DNA from: Sinonovacula constricta
Taxonomy: Eukaryota > Mollusca > Bivalvia > Cardiida > Solecurtidae
Length of the DNA: 64,000 nt
Reading direction: 5' to 3'
Assembly: GCA_007844125.1 (NCBI GenBank)
Contig: CM017556.1
Coordinates: forward strand, 80,778,409 to 80,842,408
Program-made: the position numbers and the translations under genes
Shown here: positions 1 to 11,935 of the stretch, one piece after another
Layout of the letters: every line of letters starts with the position of its first letter
Position numbering within the stretch: position 1 is the stretch's first letter
Notes under the pieces: generated by a model
The model's input: the letters and a program-made list of their open reading frames with translations, nothing else
Told to the model about the DNA's origin: nothing
Database searches by the model: none

Positions 1-729
1 TATACACAAATTAAGCTTATTTAAAACAAATAAAATACTCAGATGTAACATATAATACGCTTACAACTCGACAATGTCGGCATATACAATTTTATTACCG
101 TTCATTAATATTGCACTCAATCCGAATCCTTTGGAGATTTTTGTTGAAAGAACCGTCAAATAAATAGAGGATCTGACACGAGTTGTCATTTTATTCAAAA
201 CATCAAAACATGTATTAAATGAGTTCAGGAATAATGATAGTAAGTGAGCCTATGACGAGCTTACTATCATTTTACTTGGACGAGTTTTATAGATGTTTGT
301 ATAAAATGACAACAAGTGTCAGATTCCTTTTATTACATGATTTTAATCTCCAATATATCATTTTACGCAATTTAAACAAAAATACTTCGTGCAATAGTGG
401 TATGAGGCGATTTGCAATATGATGACGTCAATGACGCCATGAATAAAAAAAAGTAGTACACTTGTGTAATATAATAAAGTATGTAATGGGTGTTTTGAAT
501 GGAATACAAGGGGAATCATGTGATAAAATGTTGTTTTTCTTTACATTACACCTTGAATAAAGGAGTAGATTTTCATCGTATAAATATACAAAAACTACGG
601 GAATCTTGGCTTTACAAGAACATACAACTAAAAAAGCGTACTAAACTTCATTCGGTAGTATTAGCATTCATTTCAGTTTTCTTTAAAACTTGGTAACTGG
701 CACACAGGCCATTCTGGGCTAGAAATTGT
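1..729. other. AT-rich intergenic stretch
   Basis: No splice-bounded coding segment, RNA gene or repeat family was seen here. The two short open frames lack recognisable domains and have no coding look, so they were left out. It ends where degenerate units of the following minisatellite begin. Confidence 0.5.
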
Positions 730-3700
730 AAGCAGCTGTTTTGTTTCATGTTTAAAATACAATCGTGAGTAGCTGTATAGTTTCATGGTTAAATACATCG
801 TGAGAAGCTGTATAGTTTCATGGGTAAATACAATCATGAGTAGCTGTATAGTTTCATGGTAAAATAAATAATAAGTAGATGTATAGTTTCATGGTTAAAT
901 ACAATCATGAGTAGCTGCATAGTCTCATGGTAAAATAAATAATAAGTAGCTGTATAGTTTCATGGTTAAAATCAATCATGAGTAGCTGTATAGTTTCATG
1001 GTTAAATACAATCATGAGTAGCTGTATAGTTTCATGGTAAAATAAATAATAAGTAGCTGTATAGTTTCATGGTTAAAATAAATTATGAGTAGCTGTATAG
1101 TTTCATGGTTAAATAAATAATAAGTAGCTGTATAGTTTCATGGTTAAAATAAATCATGAGTAGCTGTATAGTTTCATGGTAAAATAAATAATAAGTAGCT
1201 GTATAGTTTCATGGTTAAAATAAATCATGAGTAGCTGTATAGTTTCATGCTTGAAATAAATAATAAGTAGCTGCATAGTTTCATGGTTAAAATAAATAAT
1301 AAGTAGCTGTATAGTTTCATGGTTAAAATAAATCATGAGTAGCTGCATAGTTTCATGGTAAAATAAATAATAAGTAGCTGTATAGTTTTATGGTAAAATA
1401 AATCATGAGTAGCTGTATAGTTTCATGGTTAAATACAATCATGAGTAGCTGTATAGTTTCATGGTTAAAATAAATAATAAGTAGCTGTTTAGTTTCATGG
1501 TTAAAATAAATCATGAGTAGCTACATAGTTTCATGGTAAAATAAATAATAAGTAGCTGTATAGTTTCATGGTAAAAATAAATAATAAGTAGCTGTATAGT
1601 TTCATGGTAAAAATAAATAATAAGTAGCTGTATAGTTTCATGGTAAAATAAACAATAAGTAGCTGTATAGTTTCATGGTAAAATAAATAATAAGTAGCTG
1701 TATAGTTTCATGGTTAAAATAAATCATGAGTAGCTGCATAGTTTCATGGTTAAAATAAATAATAAGTAGCTGTATAGTTTCATGGTTAAAATAAATAATA
1801 ACTAGCTGTATAAATTCATGGTTAAAAACAATCGTGAGTAGCTGTATAGTTTCATGGTAAAATAAATCATGAGTAGCTGCATAGTTTCATGGTAAAATAA
1901 ATAATAAGTAGCTGTATAGTTTTATGGTAAAATAAATAATAAGTAGCTGTATAGTTTCATGGTAAAATAAATCATGAGTAGCTGCATAGTTTCATGGTTA
2001 AAATAAATAATAAGAAGCTGTATAGTTTCATGGAAAAATAAATAATAAGAAGCTGTATAGTTTCATGGTTAAAATATATCATGAGTAGCTGTATAGTTTC
2101 ATGGTTAAAATAAATCATGAGTAGCTGCATAGTTTCATGGTTAAAATAAATCATAAGTAGCTGTATAGTTTCATGGTTAAAATAAATAATAAGTAGCTGT
2201 ATAGTTTCATGGTAAAATAAATCATGAGTAGCTGCATAGTTTCATGGTAAAATAAATAATAAGTAGCTGTATAGTTTCATGGTTAAAATAAATCATGAGT
2301 AGCTGTATAGTTTCATGGTTAAAATCAATTATGAGTAGCTGTATAGTTTCATGGTTAAATACAATCGTGAGTAGCTGTATAGTTTCATGGTAAAATAAAT
2401 AATAAGTAGCTGTAAAGTTTCATGGTTAAAATAAATCATGAGTAGATGTATAGTTTCATGGTTAAATACAATCATGAGTAGCTGTTTAGTTTCATGGTAA
2501 AATAAATCATGAGTAGCTGCATAGTTTCATGGTAAAATAAATAATAAGTAGCTGTATAGTTTCATGGTAAAATAAATCATGAGTAGCTGCATAGTTTCAT
2601 GGTAAAATAAATAATAAGTAGCTGTATAGTTTCATGGTTAAAATAAATCATGAGTAGCTGTATAGTTTCATGGTTAAAATCAATTATGAGTAGCTGTATA
2701 GTTTCATGGTTAAAATCAATCATGAGTAGCTGTATAGTTTCATGGTAAAATAAATAATAAGTAGCTGTAAAGTTTCATGGTTAAAATAAATCATGAGTAG
2801 ATGTATAGTTTCATGGTTAAATACAATCATGAGTAGCTGTTTAGTTTCATGGTAAAATAAATCATGAGTAGCTGCATAGTTTCATGGTAAAATAAAAAAT
2901 AAGTAGCTGTATAGTTTCATGGTAAAATAAATAATAAGTAGCTGTATAGTTTCATGGTTAAAATCAATCATGAGTAGCTGTATAGTTTCATTGTTAAAAT
3001 CAATCATGAGTAGCTGCATAGTTTCATGGTAAAATAAATAATAAGTAGCTGTATAGTTTCATGGTAAAATAAAAAATAAGTAGCTGTATAGTTTCATGGT
3101 TAAAATCAATCATGAGTAGCTGTATAGTTTCATGGTATAAATAAATAATAAGTAGCTGTATAGTTTCATAGTTAAAGACAATCATGAGTAGCTGTATAGT
3201 TTCATGGTTAAATACAGTCATGAGAAGCTGTATTGTTTCATGGTTAAATACAATCATGAGTAGCTGTAAAGTTTCATGATTAAATACAATCATGAGTAGC
3301 TGTATAGTTTCATGGTAAAATAAATAATAAGTAGCTGTATAGTTTCATGGTTAAAATAAATCATGAGTAGCTGTATAGTTTCATGGTAAAATAAAAAAAT
3401 AAGTAGCTGTATAGTTTCATGGTTAAAATCAATCATGAGTAGCTGTATAGTTTCATGGTTAAATACAATCATGAGTAGCTGTATAGTTTCATGGTTATAT
3501 ACAATCATGAGTAGCTGTATAGTTTCATGGTTAAAAACAATCGTGAGTAGCTGTATAGTTTCATGGTTAAATACAATCATGAGTAGCTGTATAGTTTCAT
3601 TGTTAAATACAATCATGAGTAGCTGTATAGTTTCATGGTTAAATACAATCATGAGTAGCTGTGTAGTTTCATGGTTAAATACAATCATGAGTAGCTGTAT

Positions 3701-5347
3701 AGTTTCATGGTTAAATACAATCATGAGTAGCTGTATAGTTTCATGGTTAAATACAATCATGAGTAGCTGTATTGTTTCATGGTTAAATACAATCATGAGT
3801 AGCTGTATAGTTTCATGGTTAAATACAATCATGAGTAGCTGTATAGTTTCATGGTTAAAAACAATCATGAGTAGCTGTATAGTTTCATGGTTAAATACAA
3901 TCATGAGTAGCTGTATAGTTTCATTGTTAAATACAATCATGAGTAGCTGTATAGTTTCATGGTTAAATACAATCATGAGTAGCTATATAGTTTCATGGTC
4001 AAATACAATCGTGAGTAGCTGTATAGTTTCATGGTTAAATGCAATCATGAGTAGCTGTATTGTTTCATGGTTAAATAAATAATAAGTAGCTGTATAGTTT
4101 CATGATTAAATACAATCATGAGTAGCTGTATAGTTTCATGGTTAAATACAATCATGAGTAGCTGTATAGTTTCATGGTTATATACAATCATGAGTAGCTG
4201 TATAGTTTCATGGTTAAAAACAATCGTGAGTAGCTGTATAGTTTCATGGTTAAATACAATCATGAGTAGCTGTATAGTTTCATTGTTAAATACAATCATG
4301 AGTAGCTGTATAGTTTCATGGTTAAATACAATCATGAGTAGCTGTATAGTTTCATGGTTAAATACAATCATGAGTAGCTGTATAGTTTCATGGTTAAATA
4401 CAATCATGAGTAGCTGTATAGTTTCATGGTTAAATACAATCATGAGTAGCTGTATTGTTTCATGGTTAAATACAATCATGAGTAGCTGTATAGTTTCATG
4501 GTTAAATACAATCATGAGTAGCTGTATAGTTTCATGGTTAAAAACAATCATGAGTAGCTGTATAGTTTCATGGTTAAATACAATCATGAGTAGCTGTATA
4601 GTTTCATTGTTAAATACAATCATGAGTAGCTGTATAGTTTCATGGTTAAATACAATCATGAGTAGCTGTATAGTTTCATGGTCAAATACAATCGTGAGTA
4701 GCTGTATAGTTTCATGGTTAAATGCAATCATGAGTAGCTGTATTGTTTCATGGTTAAATAAATAATAAGTAGCTGTATAGTTTCATGATTAAATACAATC
4801 ATGAGTAGCTGTATAGTTTCATAGTTAAATACAATCATGAGTAGCTGTATAGTTTCATGGTTAAATACAATCATGAGTAGCTGTATAGTTTCATGGTTAA
4901 ATTCAATCATGAGTAGCTGTATAGTTTCATGGTTAAATACAATCATGAGTAACTGTATGGTTTCATGGTTAAATAAATAATAAGTAGCTCTATAGTTTCA
5001 TGGTTAAATACAATCATAAGAAGCTGTATAGTTTCATGGTTAAATACAATCATGAGTAGCTGTATAGTTTCATGGTTAAATACAATCGTGAGTAGCTGTA
5101 TAGTTTCATGGTTAAATACAATCATGAGTAGCTGTATAGTTTCATTGTTAAATACAATCATGAGTAGCTGTATAGTTTCAAGGTTAAATATAATCATGAG
5201 TAGCTGTATAGTTTCATGGTCAAATACAATCGTGAGTAGCTGTATAGTTTCATGGCTAAGTACAATCATAAGTAGCTATATTGTTTCATGGTTAAATACA
5301 ATCATGAGTAGCTGTATTGTTTCATGGTTAAATACAATCATGAGTAG
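730..5347. repeat. 36-bp minisatellite, about 128 units
   Basis: Continuous head-to-tail array built around AGTAGCTGTATAGTTTCATG followed by an A-rich spacer. Units before about 3420 vary in length because the spacer alternates between an AAATACAATC form and an AAATAAATAATA form. Units after 3420 are mostly exactly 36 bp. Since 36 is 12 codons, open frames run through the array on both strands. They are a by-product of the period, not genes. The right end runs into the stop codon of a minus-strand coding exon at 5338-5521. Confidence 0.97.
3435..4800. repeat. Higher-order duplication in the minisatellite, two 683-bp copies
   Basis: Positions 3435-4117 and 4118-4800 are near-identical blocks of 19 units. 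They share the same unit-by-unit variants in the same order (TTGTTAAATAC, GGTTATATAC and GGTCAAATAC variants). A shorter third relative with the same variant order lies around 5052-5270. This points to recent block duplication by unequal exchange rather than single-unit slippage. Confidence 0.9.
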
Positions 5348-5521
5348 GTTATTTTCGCACCTGATTGGTCCTCGAATGAAGAGAATCCAGTACGTTTGCG
5401 ATACTTTATTAAAGGTCCTTCCCAGCACTTTAAAGACCCATCCCGGTACTTTGTAATGATAACTCCTAAGGTGATTGCAGCAACAAAAACCAGAACTGGT
5501 CCCAAGATGACCCCAATCAGG
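5338..5521 (-). CDS. Terminal exon of a single-pass membrane protein
   Basis: The minus strand has a strong acceptor (TTTCTTTTCCTTTGCAG) just before 5521. The exon then encodes about 60 residues. It begins LIGVILGPVLVFVAAITLGV, a clean transmembrane helix, followed by a basic, aromatic cytosolic tail (ITKYRDGS...KYRKRTGFSS) and ends AKITYS-stop. The last TCA-TGA lies inside the first unit of the minisatellite, so the array supplies the stop and presumably the 3' UTR. A likely upstream partner is the Cys-rich exon at 9550-9641, but the phases do not match with its best donor, so an intermediate exon or a weak donor is needed. The family is not recognised. Small Cys-rich single-pass proteins such as Shisa-like proteins have a comparable layout, which is only an analogy. 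Confidence 0.6.
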
Positions 5522-5596
5522 CTGCAAAGGAAAAGAAATACTATCAAGATTCATTTCCGACTAACTGAGTCTAAATATTCGAAAACAATTTCTTTA

Positions 5597-8500
5597 GGAA
5601 GCTAGGTGTGGTTACCCCGCCACCACCCTCTCCAACATCCTCAGATTTTTTTCATGTGTACCAAAATGTTCGTTAGGGTATCTAGAAACAGAATCTCTAA
5701 TATACTCCAAAATATAATTCACAAAGACAATTTAATTTTAGCTTAATCATTTGGACCATATGAAAACTAATGGTTTCCATTCTAACCATCATGAAATATT
5801 GATAGGAGGGAATGTTTAGAAAAATGCTCATAACCTTTCCACAAATGGTGATAGAAGTACTACTAGTCTAACACATGCTGGTCTAGATTTAATATGATTT
5901 GGTTCCTTTTTTGATTTTATTATTATTATAACTTTCATTCTCAATGCATAACTTGGCTAGAAGTCTGCATTTAAGTAACCATACCATTAAAGAATATTAT
6001 TTTCTTCGTTTATCAGTTGGAGGGTATCACTATATTCAGATTTAAATTAATCAATTAAGCAAATAAGCCAACATGAATATTCATATACCTTAATGAGAAT
6101 CCAAGAATATATCAATTTTGTCAAGTAAATTAGAATTTATTTCCTTTAAAAGCAATATTTAAACAAACTGTTCTATTTTCAAAGGTAAATAGGCACCCCT
6201 CGTAGTTTGATATGTGTTTGGTAAAGTTTTGTATCAGTGCATTTTTAATGTTGTATGACTTTATAAGTTAATTGCTCATTAAATGTTAACACACAAATAT
6301 GTTAAAAGCCTGCTTATAATTATTCATAACATGGAAAAACCAGTTTTTAACTGGTCCTTTGTTGAAGGCTATCATTAAGCTAAGGTTTGACCTTTTTGTG
6401 CAAATTACTGCTCATAAATACTCAAAACTCATAATTGTGAAATTACGCTGTGACTTTTAACACTAAAGCAGGTATACTTAATAAATATTCGGTCATTGTT
6501 ATTGTGATTTTTTATTTCTTCTAGTGGTTTTATGGTATAATTCATATCGTTATAAACTAAGTAATATAAATTTATTAAAATGAAATAGGGTTAAACGCTT
6601 AAAATTGTTTTTGTTAAGTGAATTTATTATTTCTTCGATTTTCTTAATGTATGAGGTACTGTACATAATTTTCTTGACTTTATCTTTAAGAATTTATGAT
6701 TGTGGGAATTGCTGAACCTTTTATAAGTTTTATAAATTTCTATCCTTTTCAAGTTCACTTTATATTGACATTTTATATTGTGTAACTATCTTTTTAGACA
6801 TTTATTGCTCTTGTTTTATGCAGCGTAGTATACTAAACGGTTGAAACATATAAAGTAAAACTTTTCAGAGCTTTTCAGAACTACTTACAACAGACAGACG
6901 TGTCATTTGTATATTTTGTCCAATACAACATGACAGATTTTCCATTGTATATGCCCCTTCTATTCGTAAGCAAGGTCTTATATGGTTAAATCTGTAACTT
7001 TTTACTATCCAATGTGTTGCTTTCTCTTTCACCAAACATTATGTGAAAAACATATTATCTTTTTAATTGGAACATACTAGTCAGATTTCTTTAGGAGTTT
7101 ATTTCATTAAAACCATGTTTGTGTTTCTTTTTAAAGTATACTGATTAGACTTCTTTAGGAGTTAATTTCATTAAAACTTTGTTTGTGTTTCTTTTTTAAG
7201 TATACTGGTCAGATTTCTTTAGGAGTTTATTTCATTAAAAACCTGTTTGTATTTCTTTTTAAAGTACACTGATCAGACTTCTTTAGGAGTTTAGCACTTT
7301 GTTTGTGTTTCTTTTTTAAGTATACTGGTCAGATTTCTTTAGGAGTTTATTTCATTAAAAAACTGTTTGTGTTTCTTTTTAAAGTACACTGATCAGACTT
7401 CTTTGAAGTCTTTTTCATTAAAACCCTGTTTGTGTTTCTTTTTAAAGTACACTGATCAGACTTCTTTGAAGTTTTTTTCATTAAAACCCTGTTTGAGTTT
7501 CTTTTAAAGTATACAGGTCAGACTTCTTTAGGAGTTTATTTCATTAAAACTTTGTGTTTTTTTATAGACTTGTGCTTAATTAGCTTAGTATATTTTGTCA
7601 AGCTTCAGAGTAGTTAACTGCTCATAACTTTGTCGAACGTGCATTTTGAAAAGTATATATCAGTATATTTTATACAAATTATAATTACAGACAGCATTTG
7701 ATTGTCTCAGTTTGCACATATTCCTTAAAATAATCAAGTGACCAAAAGCACTTGTGATATATTCGTTCAATTAATTTTAAAATGTCTCAAAATATCTGTA
7801 CTTTGAAAAATCACAGTCAGAAAATTACTTTAAGCCTGAATGAAGAAATTGCGTTTTCTTATATGCAACTACATGGCTAAATAAAGAACAACAGATATGT
7901 TTTCTGCCTGGGCCTATATATAATTATGGCAAGTTATCACTAAATGATATAACTGAATAAAATATTGGACACTAGAAGAAAAGTATTCTGTGTTATCACA
8001 TCATCTTGGTCATATTTTTTAATTCGTCACTTTGATATTGTTCACATGATAACAATGTAAGAATTAGACATCACAATCGAAAGGTTATTGCAAAACGAGC
8101 ATTTATTTTAAATCTGAAAATACATTTTAGCATTTAAAAATGGAAGAAATTATTGTTTTCTATTTCTAAGAAGACATTTTAAAGCCTTCTATAACTTGTA
8201 GGGTATATGCATTCAAATAATGTTTGATACTAGTAATTAGTCTAATAGTAATTTATATGAGAAATAATTAGAAATAGTCATTAAAAGATTTATGTTTATA
8301 TTTTTAAAGAATGTGACTTAGCAATAAAAATTGAGCATTAAAAATTAAACACTTAGTTAAGATTCATGAATATTTATTAGGACAAATTTGAATGCTTATT
8401 AATTTCACATCTTGCCATAGTGATAGTCTTCAATATAGCCATGGTCTAAACCTGATTTTACCAGTAAATTATAAGCAATATAGTACAATATACCCGTTTA

Positions 8501-8662
8501 CAAGCAGGTTTCTTATCAAATTAACATACCAAACTCAAATGGGGTTAGTTTTAGTGCATTGCAGATTCTGTTTCTTGACACTATAACGAACATTTTGGAA
8601 CCCGGAAAAAAATGTCTAGGTGATGGAGGGGGTGCGCGGTAACCATACCTAGCTTCCGGAAT
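5597..8662. mobile_element. Putative non-autonomous element bounded by inverted repeats of about 115 bp
   Basis: The segment from about 5597 to 5715 (GGAAGCTAGGT...CCAAAATGTTCGTTA...AGAAACAGAATCT) recurs in inverted orientation at about 8545-8660 with many mismatches. The 3-kb interior is AT-rich, shows no coding region and contains a 63-bp tandem array. No clear target-site duplication was seen. Two independent inverted insertions of one repeat family would look the same. Confidence 0.5.
7080..7560. repeat. 63-bp tandem repeat, about 8 copies
   Basis: The motif TTCTTTAGGAGTTTATTTCA, with a following TTTGTGTTTCTTTTTAAAGTA segment, starts near 7087, 7151, 7215, 7279, 7335, 7399, 7462 and 7524. 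Spacing is 64 with small deletions. The flanks at 5722-7079 and 7561-8540 are AT-rich and hold nothing else I can support. Confidence 0.9.
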
Positions 8663-8947
8663 AACAAGAGTTGAGTAAAATGACATGAAAATTGATAAAA
8701 TGCACATTCTTCGGCCATGCAAGTTTGAAACAAAACATGATAAAAAAGGACTACGAGAAAATGACAATTAATTGCGCATTGTTTAGATAGTGACTGCATC
8801 GGTTCTACATAGGTAGGGGACGTTTAGAAGGAATGTCAGAAGTCTTAAAATGTTTTAATTTCGATTTAGAATAAGATTGGCATGGAGAGCGCAAAATATG
8901 AAAAGTATACACTTAAATCTGACAATTCATGTGGAATAATAGTAGGA

Positions 8948-9200
8948 CGGGGGCGTCTGTGGTCGAGTGGTTAGAGCAGTTGACTTGCACCTTATCCATC
9001 CCCGCACCATGTGGATTCGAGTCCGAGTCGGCATCTTCCGGCTAACATGGGCTGCGGCTGTATAAGGATTTAAAGTGGTCTCCAAATTCTAGCTGTTCAC
9101 CATTTCCGAAAAAGTAAAAGCCGTGTTAATATTAGCGTATACGGAGATGGGGGTAGGTCTTGAAAATTGTTTAGCCTGAAATGGTTACATCGGGTTTGGT
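8948..9200 (+). mobile_element. tRNA-derived SINE
   Basis: It starts with an A-box-like segment (TGGTCGAGTGGTTAGAG) and has a B-box-like GGATTCGAGTCC about 40 nt later. The following sequence does not fold as a complete tRNA and continues into an unrelated body. A pol III SINE is therefore more likely than a tRNA gene. Confidence 0.6.
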
Positions 9201-9319
9201 TTTACTGAATATAGCAGGAGGTCACCAAAATGGCCATAATTGTGAAGGTGGGATAGATCTACACATGTAATGAAACATTTTGGAATGGTGTCGTGAATCA
9301 AACCGCCCCTTCAGTAAAT

Positions 9320-9520
9320 TCTTTAAGACAGAACTCGTCTGACGGCTTAGCCTCAAACCGCGTGGGTTCGAGTCCCTTTCGGGGCGAAGGACTTAATGTG
9401 GGAAGGCCTGCCACATGACCTGCGATGCGCTGTTGGTTCTACCCAAACTTTTGTCTTGGATCCTCCTTCACCAAATTAAATAGACTTCGTTATAATAAAC
9501 ATAATTGGTCGCTGCTATAT
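9320..9520 (+). mobile_element. SINE, family A copy
   Basis: B-box GGTTCGAGTCC, then GGGGCGAAGGACTTAATGTG, GTTGGTTCTACCCA and a CTCCTTCACCAAATTA 3' block. The same order of blocks recurs at 11743, 17738, 43362, 48965, 60591 and, on the minus strand, 61790. It is a dispersed family with a tRNA-like head. Confidence 0.7.
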
Positions 9521-9549
9521 ATTTAAAAATAACTAAGTTCTCGGATTAC

Positions 9550-9641
9550 CGACTTTGGACAACAATCTGTGTCACAGCAACCATACTCGCACTCTATTGA
9601 CTCGTGCTTATCGGTCTTGCAGGTGTCACCAGCCACATTTA
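9550..9641 (-). CDS. Cys-rich extracellular exon
   Basis: The minus strand shows an acceptor (TTCTATTTGCAG) and 92 nt open in a frame with six cysteines: a single Cys after GDT, one in IECEYG, then the pairs CC and CC (EYGCCDTDCCPKS). A GTAATC donor follows. Clustered CC pairs of this kind are typical of small secreted or membrane-bound ectodomains. It probably lies upstream of the transmembrane exon at 5338-5521. The GTAATC donor leaves phase 0, while that exon needs phase 2, so the direct join is not proven. A candidate first exon on the minus strand near 10550 (MLLLKFFFF..., donor GTAGTA) has a matching phase but overlaps a poly-A run. I do not recognise the family. Confidence 0.5.
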
Positions 9642-9649
9642 CTGCAAAT

Positions 9650-10200
9650 AGAAATGAAGAAAAGATGTTAAAGATGCCATACACTACTATTTATCAGAAA
9701 ATGAATATGTAAGTTGATAGGAAGCAAGAATTTTACCGCAGTCTTAGACTACTTTTTGTAAGAAAATAAGTATTTAAGTAGTTACGAAGCCAGAATGTTA
9801 AAGATGGCATACACTCCTTTTGTCAGTAAATAAGTATGTAGGTAAATTCGAAACAAGATTTTTACATCAGTTGTACACTACTTTTTGTCAGAAAATAAGT
9901 AGTCAGGAATTCAGATGTTAAAAATGTCATGCACTACTTTTTGTCACTAAATAAGCATGTAAGTAGACACGATGCTAGAATGTTAAAGGTATCATTCATT
10001 ACATTTTGTAAAAAATAAGTATGTTAGTAGATACGATGTTAGAATGTTACATTTAGTCATACAATAATTATGTTAGTATGAACCAAGAATGTCACAAGTG
10101 TCATACACTACTGTTTGTCAGAAAGTAAGTATGTAGGTACATACAAAGCAAGAATGTTAAAGGTGTCAAATACCACAAAATAAGTATTTAGAAAGACAGA
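9650..10200. repeat. Degenerate tandem repeat of about 63 bp
   Basis: About nine diverged units share AGAATGTTAAAGRTGTCATACACTAC, TTTTTGTCAGAAAATAAGTAT and GTAGGTA blocks in the same order. Divergence is much higher than in the minisatellite at 0.7-5.3 kb, so this array is older. Confidence 0.8.
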
Positions 10201-10386
10201 CATAAATATTTTATTTTATTGGTGCCGCTTGTTGATGTCCTAAATTTAAGTTAGTTTATAGATGCGTTGATCATTGGGCTAATCCTATCTAAGCATACGC
10301 ATCATATTTAACTATATTTAGAACAAAGAGACACATGCCTCAAATGCTTTAAATGTACAAAAATCCTAATTTCAAAACCAACCACA

Positions 10387-10389
<3 letters not shown>

Positions 10390-10467
<78 letters not shown>
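10390..10467. repeat. (AT)n microsatellite
   Basis: An uninterrupted AT dinucleotide run of about 38 repeats. The reading frames crossing it are artefacts. Confidence 0.98.
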
Positions 10468-10468
<1 letters not shown>

Positions 10469-10894
10469 CTAGCAGATTTCTGGCCAGAAATCTGCACAAT
10501 TGGCATATATCTATCAATACTACCTTTATGTTGTTCGCAAATTAAAAAAAAAAAAAATTTCAGAAGTAGCACATTTTTGTGCCGATTTATTTAAACTTCT
10601 GCTTTAATGTTACGGCTAGAATTTCTTACAGTAAAACTACAAGATCAACATTGACGCAAAGCGTCAATCGCATCCAATTTATGTTTCCAAAATAAAATAC
10701 GTTATTATTCGTGTTCGAACAATTGGCATTGACATGTTCATGATATATGCTGCACCTTCTGTATTACATATTTTCTTAATGTATTATCATTACATTTACT
10801 AATGTAACTATTTTCATGAAACTCATTTTAAGGAATATTGAGCGAACAAAAATTGTTAGCCATCCAAAACACATGAAGCAGAGGAGAACATAGC

Positions 10895-10995
10895 CTGCTT
10901 TACCCATGTAGTTCGAAGTTGCTAAAATCGGTTCGTTATACACGTGGTACGAAGTTGAAGTGGTACGAATCTGTTACGCATGTTAACCACTCGTA
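10895..10995 (-). repeat. Dispersed repeat related to 28078-28190
   Basis: The reverse complement contains GAGTGGTTAACATG, TTCGTACCACTTCAACTTCG and a TATAACGAACCG block. All three recur in order on the + strand at 28078-28190. Family unknown. Confidence 0.6.
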
Positions 10996-11295
10996 ACGCC
11001 TTTGTAATTTTAAAGAAAACTTTTCCTGATACTGCCGTGTAGTGAATGACCGATAATTGCAACAACAGCCCATTGACAAGTTTCTGAGGCATTCCATAAA
11101 AGGCGCCTCGTTTCAGTGCAGACGTCAATAACAATTATGACATGTAAAGGTGGTATCCAAAAGGTTAGGCCAAGATTTATTTCCTGTGCAGTGTGCATGC
11201 AAACGTTTTTCGCCAAGTCAAGTAGTTCGAACCCATAGCCTTCTCGATCTGGTAGTGGACTCTTTATTTATTGTTCTGCAGCGGTCCTCTCCGCG

Positions 11296-11397
11296 ATGTC
11301 TCGATCCGGCGGAAACATCCATTTGACGTATATTTTGATGTTATTTTTCACTTTATGTTCTGTTTATAATATAAGCATGCACGCTGCTTCAGGTCAG
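11296..11397 (+). CDS. Orphan first exon with a signal peptide
   Basis: ATG opens 34 codons that begin MSRSGGNIHLTYILMLFFTL and continue through CSVYNISMHAASGQ to a good donor (CAG|GTAAAT, phase 0). A basic N-terminus, a hydrophobic core (LTYILMLFFTLC) and small residues near the end fit a signal peptide. It is too short to show up as a long open frame. The sequence before it is relatively CpG-rich (CGGTCCTCTCCGCG), as at a promoter. No phase-0 second exon could be assigned with confidence downstream. Confidence 0.4.
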
Positions 11398-11742
11398 GTA
11401 AATCAACCCACCAATCAGTATATTCAGGGGTAAAGCACAATCACGTCGTATACAAAAGGGAACAATTTAAATGAAATAACATACAGGTGAGTCGTAACAT
11501 GTATTTCAACACATTACACAATATCGATTTTTCTGCGATACGGCATTGTTACGTATATAGTTTATGTTCTTATTATTGCGTACAATTTTGGTGGTCACCC
11601 CCGCCATGTTTGGAAGATTACTATATTTGTACGGCCGCATGAGTCGAACTACTTTATTATATCCGAATAATATATAATTATTAAAGTAAGATTTCCAGCA
11701 ACAGTAATTACTTAACACTATTTAAAATATAAAATTCAAGGG

Positions 11743-11935
11743 GGTGAGGTGCGCGTGGCCGAATGGTTGAGACAAGAAGTCAACTTGTTGCTCCTTAGAC
11801 TACTCGTATCTGAAGTCTTGGGTTCGTGTCCTGGTCGGGGCGAAGGACTTAAAGTAGGAAGGCCTTCCAGCTGTCCAGCTGTTGGTTCTACCCAGACATA
11901 CATCTCCACTAAATTATCTAAACGCATACGACTAA
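11743..11935 (+). mobile_element. SINE, family A copy
   Basis: Best-preserved copy of the family: a Leu-tRNA-like head (GCGTGGCCGAATGGTTGAG), B-box GGGTTCGTGTCC, then GGGGCGAAGGACTTAAAGT, GTTGGTTCTACCCAGACA and a 3' block around CTCCACTAAATTA. The open frames on both strands here lie wholly inside the SINE. Confidence 0.75.

Noticed and set aside
1154..5269. Long open frames of repeated 12-residue units on both strands (MIVFNHETIQLL and MSSCIVSWLNTI types)
   Set aside because: They follow from a 36-bp period without stops on either strand. Units of other lengths break them, and there is no start context, splice site or signal.
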